Assembly: GCF_964199755.1 (NCBI RefSeq)
Contig: NC_133910.1
Location: forward strand, 13,090,711 to 13,154,710
Source: Larus michahellis
Lineage: Eukaryota > Chordata > Aves > Charadriiformes > Laridae
DNA: 64,000 bases
Direction: 5' to 3'
Shown here: one piece after another, positions 57,601 through 64,000 of the stretch
How the letters are laid out: the number at the start of each line of letters is the position of its first letter
How positions within the stretch are numbered: position 1 is the stretch's first letter
Program-made: the position numbers and the translations under genes
The notes under the pieces: generated by a model
Seen by the model: only the letters and a program-made list of their open reading frames with translations
What the model was told of the DNA's origin: nothing
The model's database searches: none

Positions 57601-60600
57601 CCATCTGATATTTCCTGTTGTCTTTAAGCTCGCTAATTACTCCTTTTGTCAGGTGTAAATTTGGTTTCCTATTCTACCTGGGCTGGCAGATTTCTCTGGT
57701 TTTTTTGATTAGTTAGTTACTATCTGCTGTTAATGAGTTCCACTGCTCGGTGGCATCTCACGTGAAGGAACAGTGAGCATGCCTACTTGTATGTATAACA
57801 AAACCTGGTAAATTGAATAGGAAGTCTGTATTCTGCACAATAAAAGCATGTACACTCAATCAAATTATTTGATTTACAAACTGTTCACCCTTAGGCAGAT
57901 TATATTTGGATATGCGCAACTGAACTATAATTTTTGTTCTGCATGAGCTGTCAGGGATAGCTGGTGTCATGTTGCTTTGATGTTTCTTTAAAACCATAGT
58001 AAACCATTATGAAAGTTCTGCTGCAGCATCAATGAAATCATTATCGCTAGAGGTGCTGTGAGCTCTTAGTGGTGGTGATCAGATGGATGTTGATTGAAAT
58101 GCTGCTAAATATATATTAAAAAAAAAAATCAAATTCTGCAAATTGTGTCCAGCCTTTTGTGATGTGGGCAGCATGAGTAATCAGTCTGTTTTATAGACCC
58201 ATGGAAAATATGTGGAAGAATTTCTTGTGGTTTGATAGAATGCTGATAAAATTTCTTCACATTGAGCTAACATTTGTCCTTAAGCCCTACAGTATTATTT
58301 GAACAAAATTAGGCAGGTTTCCATTTCATTACTTCAGTATTTAGAGGCTAAAGACAGAACTACAGCAGTTGTTTGTCAAAGGAAAAATGCTGTCTGCTTT
58401 TGGTCTGGAAAAATCTATTAAGAAAGGGAAGGAACTCCAATTAAAATTAAAGCATAAATGTTGTTTTAAGAATAAATTATACAGAAAATAATGTAACAGA
58501 AATCTGTAGCAGAGTTGATTTTACTTTTTGATCATGGCGTAAGGTGCTGACTATTTAGAAGAAAAAAAACCTTATTAGAGCCATCAGTAAAGCGATGAAT
58601 TTTCATGATCTTGCCTTGCTAGACAGTTTTAGCCCTAGAGGAAATTTCAAACAGAGATGTGTGGAAAAGAAGCATTGCATCTATCCCAGGTGTGAAGTTA
58701 GAAAACCTTTTTAATTAATAATAGGATCTAAAGTACTCTTAAAAATATAAACAAGTCTAATGATGATTATAGCTTACAACTGTCTTGAAAATTTTGTAGG
58801 TCGAATGTGTGGCTAAGTGTTTGTGCTTAAGGCTTCGTGCTATTGTTCTTTCATGTGATCCTTCTAAAAGCCTTAACCATATGAAAACTGATAATCCTTT
58901 CATATACAAAGACGCTAGTTTTCTACATTGTATCTTGGTTTTGCTCATAAAAAAAAGCTTTCGGGATCCAAGCGGCATTTCTGTGAGTTCTTAATTTACA
59001 GTCAAACCTCTGAAGAGACGTAAAAAAGTTCTGCAAGAACGTTCATCGTGTACTATGTGCTTTTCCTGTTTGACAAAGGATTTCTCTTACAAGTTAAGCA
59101 AACTTTGTCATGTTAATATTAATCATAGAACCTTTTGGACTTAAATGCAACTCAGTGAGTCCAGCTGTTCTTTTGCATTATTCCAGGTTTAATTTTGTTA
59201 TTACTAAAATAATTGTTGAATGTTAAAACTTACTTTACTTGGAAGAGTAAATCCTGTAACATCTCATCAAGACAAAACGCAGAATGAAATATGATTTGTT
59301 ACTGAAGAAAAAGGCATTTTCTAGATTTTTCCGGACTTCGTTTAGCTACTGGTTCAGATCTCCAGTATTAAATACTGACTGTTTGCTGAATGGAGGGGGT
59401 TAAACATTACATACAGTGGTGTCCTGGTTGTGCCCTTGTGTCGTATGTTTAGGGAGAATGCTTTACAGGAGTCTTACAAGTGTGCAAATGAGTAAATCAG
59501 TGAATTACACTGCCCCATCTGCTGCCAGCCACTAAGCAGAGAGAAAACCAGATTTAGTACAAAGTGAGCATTTACAGTAGCCCTGGGCAATATTAAAGCA
59601 TGATATGGTGTATATAATGGTATGTTTCGTTTTTTATCAAACGTTTGTCCAAGAAAGCTGTGTATTAAAGCTTCAATACCTAAGGGTTTTCTTGTGAATT
59701 TTAAATCATGCTCCTAGTTAAACCTCAAAAGGATCTGTGGATGGAAAGGTTTTTTGATTTTCTTTGAAGTGGTTTGAAGAAGTTGATTAGTGTTGGCACC
59801 CGAGCACTCTTTTATGACGCTGTTTATAAATAATTCCTAAGTACCGGGCTGGAGTTTCAAGGTGTTAGATTAAAAAAAAACCCTAGGATTTAATCACATT
59901 ACATTTGAAAGAAATTAGGTGATAAAAACAGCTGATGTATCCTTTTAAAGTATTTTTCTACATTGTGTACTAGTTCTGTTGCACTTGCAAGAACCAATAA
60001 GGGGGGAGTTTTTCTTAAACCTTCTAAGTCGGATAACTTTGTAAAGATGAATCTGTAATTTGGATTTCATGTCTGTTTAAAAATTGCACCTGCCCAATAA
60101 CTGTTAAGTGCATGGAAGGCCTCATAAAAATACATTTCACATCCTTCCCTGTCTGCTGCCATCAGACACTGTATCTCCCTTGGTTATCAAGAGCTGAAGA
60201 GGTTTTTGGGTGAGTAGATCCCTCCTTTGTTTTGACCTATGTTACTCGCAGTAAATAGTCATCAGTCTCTTCTGTGTATAGTCTATTTTGCTTTGGTTTT
60301 TCTCCCCTGAGGTATAGAGGAAAAAGCATCAAAGATGTTAATATAAAAAGACAGCTCAAGGGATTGCAGCCCAAGGTGTGTTCGTGAAAAAAGTCTCAAA
60401 TACTTTCCTAAGAGTTACTCCTTTTCCCCTTGTTTTCCTTGCCTCTAACTCATTCCCAATGAAGCTTACAATGGTAATGCCTATTGTGTTGTCTGTACGC
60501 ATTAGATTAAGAATTCCTCAGAACCGGGATGCATTTTTCCCACCTTGCCCCTCAGGGAAAGGAGAGGGACATGCAGTAGAGAAACACAAGATACAGAGAT

Positions 60601-62231
60601 GAAGAAAATTACTTTTAATCATGACTAGAAAAATTGAAGGTAGCTGTCAAAAAGGGTAGAGAGAGTGCTTAATTTTGCAATAGCTAAATCTTCTCTGAAC
60701 CCTGACACAACCTATTTAGATGAAACTGAAAGGTGAAATTGCATTTCTTGTGATGAGAGCTAAAAACTTTGCCGAAGTAAAAAGTATTTTTACTACCATA
60801 CTGTGTAAGGGGAATAAGTCGATCTCAAGAAGTCCCGTCCAATCTCAACCATTCTATGATTACGATAATAGTCACTTTTAGATAGTCCTGTTCTGCATGT
60901 ACAAGCTAAAATATTTTTTCATCACAAAATGTGTTAGGTCTAAACCAATGTTTTGGGAATAAAAGTCAAGCCCAGATAAGGAAATGGTCGCATCTTATGC
61001 TCTGGTTCACCCACTAAACTAACCATGTATTTAAATTGATTGAGATATATATCTCTCTATATCTATATCTATATATATATCCCTTACATATCGCTCTAAG
61101 TGGCATGTTTAGTCAGCATATTAATCTCATTGACTGTGGAGATTAAAGGAAGACCCAGCTGGCACTGACTTAGTGTTCTCCCTTTTTTTCCCCTCAGTGG
61201 AGCTCAATCCTGAAGTCTCCATTCAGGCAGATTTCCAACTGAAACAATTATTTTGTTGTGATTACATTTATATTATGCAATGCCATAGTGGGAAACTGGT
61301 TGCATTTTTTGCTGTTCTGCGTCTTGACATTCATGTATTCTTGTTTCGTAGCTCCAAGAATCTGTGTACTTGGTCCCCCTGCTTCTGGGAAAACTACAGT
61401 GGTAAGTATACTACCTTCAATGTGACAATACTGTCCGCTCACCTTTTCACTTTCTACTGAGCTCAGCACTTGTGACAATTTTATTCTGAGAAAATAATTT
61501 TCAGAATTATCTAAGTGATAGAAGAGCACAAGACAAATTGAAGGGTGGCATTCCTAAGGGATACACCTGTGTATTACACTACAGGTTAAACAGAAAGGTT
61601 CAAGTGAGCTCTGCCAGAACTTGCTCAGGTAGTGGTAGTGATACTGCTGTAATGCAACAGAATTCTGCCTGCCTTGTTTTCCCAGCTTTTTAGCAGGATT
61701 AATTAATCTGGGAGGAGTACCATAGTTACATGTTTGTGGTATTCCCATATTGTGGATTGCTTCATCTGTATGGCCAGTTGTCTGTCATGTCCACTGGTAC
61801 CACTTAATTGAAAATGTCCAAGTTGTTTTTGAATTGCAGAAAAAGTGACCACAGAAACTGCAGATGGTGGTGGTGTGTGCTAGGAAGAATGCTTTCTTTT
61901 TTAAAATCTGTGTTATAGTGCAGTAGATGAAAAAGTCCTTATTCAAAGCTGTAGACTCTTGAACATCTTTATAAGAAACTGCTTAAAGTTACACATATAG
62001 TCTGTATGTTTAAGTGGAAGGCTAGGAAAACTCTGTCTTTCTGCAGCCTTCTGAAAAAATGCTTCATTTTCTTTACAAATATTTCGACCTGTATTTTTTT
62101 TTTTCTTCTTCCCTCAGGCGATGTGGCTTTGTAAACATTTTGATGCCATACGTATCTCTCAGGAGACTTTGTTATTCAAGGAAATATTAGCGCTGACAAA
62201 GGAAGCAAAGGCATGTAAAGAAAGAAAACAG
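54582..62231 (+). CDS. AK8: AK8, adenylate kinase 8 (5' part; continues beyond the window)
   Basis: Nucleoside monophosphate kinase with two adenylate-kinase domains, associated with motile cilia and flagella (family knowledge). It catalyses phosphate transfer between ATP and AMP or related nucleotides. Exons seen: 54582-54659, 57225-57309, 61352-61401, 62118-62231, giving 109 codons that end in phase 0 at a GT donor. Human AK8 is 479 aa, so about three quarters lies past 64000. Residues 27-54 ([20 protein letters not shown]…) match the N-terminal helical segment. Residues 62-69, GPPASGKT, form the Walker A loop of the first kinase domain, followed by AMWLCKHF. The first exon encodes a Pro-rich N terminus unlike mammals. 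The start is the first ATG after the shared promoter, in a good context (ggctATGG). Confidence 0.93.
54660..57224 (+). other. AK8: AK8 intron 1
   Basis: First 250 bases belong to the CpG island; the rest is AT-rich unique DNA. No coding exon or repeat family recognised. Confidence 0.75.
57225..57309 (+). CDS. AK8: AK8 coding exon 2
   Basis: Residues 27-55, [20 protein letters not shown]…. Acceptor TTATTTTCAG, donor GTAAGT. Phase 0 in, phase 1 out. Confidence 0.94.
60817..60862 (+). repeat. CR1 LINE 3'-end remnant
   Basis: 'gatctcaagaagtcccgtcc' followed by 'aatctcaaccattctatgat' matches, with changes, the last 45 bases of the CR1 copy at 63909-63949 and the known CR1 terminal motif ATTCTATGATT. 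Severely 5'-truncated. Confidence 0.65.
61042..61080. repeat. TA/TCTA simple repeat
   Basis: Interrupted array of ATATAT and ATCTAT units at the end of AK8 intron 2. Confidence 0.85.
61352..61401 (+). CDS. AK8: AK8 coding exon 3 (Walker A)
   Basis: 50 bp encoding residues 55-71, [16 protein letters not shown], the ATP-binding P-loop of the first kinase domain. Acceptor TTTCGTAG, donor GTAAGT. Confidence 0.95.
61402..62117 (+). other. AK8: AK8 intron 3
   Basis: GT-AG intron of 716 bases; ends in a T-rich tract. No repeat or nested feature recognised. Confidence 0.8.
62118..62231 (+). CDS. AK8: AK8 coding exon 4
   Basis: Residues 72-109, [20 protein letters not shown]… to KERKQ. Acceptor CTTCCCTCAG, donor GTGTGT; phase 0 out. 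The next exon is outside the window. Confidence 0.9.
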
Positions 62232-62975
62232 GTGTGTAAGAGGATATAATAATAGTAGTTCTCATGTCACAGACGAGGAATTATATGGCATTCCCATGAT
62301 TTCTACTGCTATGAGTTGAGCAAATCAGAGTAAATATTCTTATATCTATGGTTTGTACATTGGTTTGTGTATATGTAGGTACAGGGTCTTTCAGAGAAGA
62401 AGGGTAACCTCTGCTAGAAAAGGAGATAGGAACAAAGATGAAAATGTGTCAGGGCATAGAATAGGGGCAGGAGAGGAAGATGACGTGAAGTAATGGAGGT
62501 CTTGAAAACATTAACCTTAGACATAAGCAATAGAATTGAGAGAAGTCCAGGTATGCACAATGCAATTTAAAGAATGGTTCATCGTATCATTAAACAAAGT
62601 GTCTTCTGTTTCACCATGTCTGATAATCTCAATAAAATAAGCATTAATCTCTGAGGTCTCCTTCGGTATAAAATGCTCTGGAAAATATATACCCAAATAA
62701 CTTTTTTTGATCTGATAGTGCTACTTAGTTGTGCACGCTTGATTTTTCTGTATCACAACACAAATAACTTACTTGGTGCATTAACTGAAAAGGAGTATGA
62801 CTCAAAAGGATTAAGTTACTGTAAACGCTAGAAGCTCTCAAGCTGAGGCAATAGCAGCCAACTCAGGAGACTGTTCAGTTCTTCAGTTGATGCGCTCTAC
62901 CCAACTGAGTACCCAGTTTGCTCCAGACAGGTTTTAAAATCCATTCATGCTTCATTGTGGGCCTCCTAACTAATG
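62232..62975 (+). other. AK8: AK8 intron 4, part upstream of CR1
   Basis: AT-rich unique sequence with no recognisable feature before the CR1 insertion. Confidence 0.7.
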
Positions 62976-63949
62976 TGCAATGAATGTCATTCCTCAGGGG
63001 CTGGTATTAGGACCGGTGCTGTTTAACATCTTTGTGGGCAACATGGACAGTGGGATTGAGTGCACCCTCAGCAAGTTTGCTGACGACACCAAGCTGTGTG
63101 GAGCAGTAGACATGCTGGAGGGAAGGGATGGTATCCAGAGGGACCTTGACAGGTTTGAGAGGTGGGCCCTTGTGAACCTCATGAAGTTCAACAAGGCCAA
63201 GTGCCAGGTCCTGCATGTGGGTTGGGGTAATCTCAAGCACAAATATAGACTGTGCAGAGAATGGATTGAGAGCAGCCCTGGGGAGAAGGACTTGGGAGTG
63301 TTGGTTGACGAGAAGCTCAACGTGAGCTGGCAATGTGTGCTGGCAGCCCAGAAGGCCAACCGCATCCTGAGCTGCAACAAAATAAGGTTGGGGAAGGTGA
63401 TTCTGCCTCTCTACTCCGCTCTTGTGAGACCCCACCTGCAGCGCTGCCTCCAGCTCTGGGGCCTCCAACATAAGAAGGACATGGACCTGTTGGAGTGGGT
63501 CCAGAGGAGGGCCAGAAGATGATCAGAGGGCTGGAGCACCTCTCCTACTAAGACAGCCTGAGAGAGTTGGGGCTGTTCAGCCTGTAGAAGAGAAGACTCC
63601 AGGGCGACTTTATAGCCCCTTCCAATACTTAAAAGAGGGGCTCCAGGAAAGCTGGGGAGGGACTCTTGATCAGGGAGTGTAGCGATAGGATGAGGTATGA
63701 AGGTTTTAAACTGAAAGAGGTTAGATTTAGATTAGATATTAGGAAGAAAATCTTTACTATGAGGGTGGTGAGGCACTGGAAGAGGTTGCCCAGAAAAGTT
63801 GTGGCTGCCCCATCCCTGGAGGTGTTCAAGGCCAGGTTGGATGGGGCTTTGAGCAACCTGGTCTAGCGGGAGGTGTCCCTGCCCAGGGCAGGGGGGTTGG
63901 AACTGTATGATCTTTAAGGTCCCTTCCAACCCAAACCATTCTATGATTC
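62976..63949 (+). mobile_element. CR1 LINE retrotransposon, 5'-truncated
   Basis: Non-LTR retrotransposon typical of birds. The sense strand encodes the C-terminal half of the CR1 reverse transcriptase: [14 protein letters not shown], then FADDTKL (the catalytic FADD motif), [48 protein letters not shown] and [10 protein letters not shown]. The frame is open from about 62980 to a TGA at 63520-63522; further CR1 coding similarity follows in a shifted frame (RMRYEGFKLKEVRFRLDIRK, HWKRLPRKVVAAPSLEVFKA), so the copy is broken. It ends with …CCATTCTATGATTC, the CR1 terminus, and no poly-A, as usual for CR1. The 5' part of ORF2 and all of ORF1 are missing, so it cannot move by itself. Confidence 0.93.
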
Positions 63950-64000
63950 AAAGGAGTTAGTCGGAAGAATGTTTTTTCCAGATGTCATGACTCACAGGAG
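63950..64000 (+). other. AK8: AK8 intron 4, part downstream of CR1
   Basis: Last 51 bases of the window; intronic, no feature recognised. Confidence 0.7.

Larger units (their letters stand above)
57310..61351 (+). other. AK8: AK8 intron 2
   Basis: About 4 kb of AT-rich DNA. It contains a CR1 3'-tail remnant (about 60817-60862) and a TA/TCTA simple repeat (61042-61080). Nothing else was recognised. Confidence 0.75.

Noticed and set aside
59128-59175. Possible reverse-orientation CR1 3' remnant ('aatcatagaacc…')
   Set aside because: Only a short similarity to the reversed CR1 end; without a search it is not distinguishable from chance.
62994-63471. Long open frames on the minus strand (128 and 154 codons)
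   Set aside because: They are antisense to the CR1 reverse-transcriptase fragment and reflect its codon structure; no independent family match.

Overview
The window is vertebrate nuclear DNA, almost certainly from a bird. It has introns with GT-AG borders, CpG-island promoters, a CR1 LINE carrying the avian-type 3' end (…ATTCTATGATTC), and compact introns. It holds the syntenic block GFI1B – TSC1 – SPACA9 – AK8, which lies on human 9q34 and, from general knowledge, on chicken chromosome 17. The species cannot be fixed from this sequence alone. All exon borders below were assembled by hand from splice signals, phase continuity and recalled mammalian orthologues; no transcript data were available.

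Layout. (1) 1-2071: intergenic, with one MIR/CORE-SINE-like fragment. (2) 2072-6740, minus strand: GFI1B, six coding exons, 335 aa, with a SNAG domain and six C2H2 zinc fingers. (3) 6741-16190: about 9.4 kb without coding exons, between the divergent GFI1B and TSC1 genes; it contains MIR-like fragments and presumably GFI1B's non-coding first exon. (4) 16190-17110: TSC1 CpG-island promoter. (5) 24632-44675, plus strand: TSC1 (hamartin), 21 coding exons encoding 1156 aa, all in phase and without a break. (6) 44676-49551: tail-to-tail gap between TSC1 and SPACA9, which unexpectedly contains a strong CpG island (46090-46820). (7) 49552-54083, minus strand: SPACA9, three coding exons, 243 aa. (8) 54030-54910: CpG-island promoter shared by SPACA9 and AK8. 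(9) 54582 to the window edge, plus strand: AK8, first four coding exons (109 codons); the rest lies beyond 64000. A 5'-truncated CR1 LINE (about 62976-63949) sits in AK8 intron 4.

How the genes relate. GFI1B is a haematopoietic transcriptional repressor. TSC1 is the stabilising subunit of the TSC1/TSC2/TBC1D7 brake on Rheb-mTORC1. SPACA9 and AK8 are both cilium/sperm-flagellum genes and share one short divergent promoter with several RFX-type half-sites and a palindromic CRE, which suggests co-expression in multiciliated cells and testis. I found no clearly novel multi-gene system. The least explained items are the orphan CpG island at 46 kb and an unassigned composition-shifted segment in a TSC1 intron at 27.3-27.8 kb.
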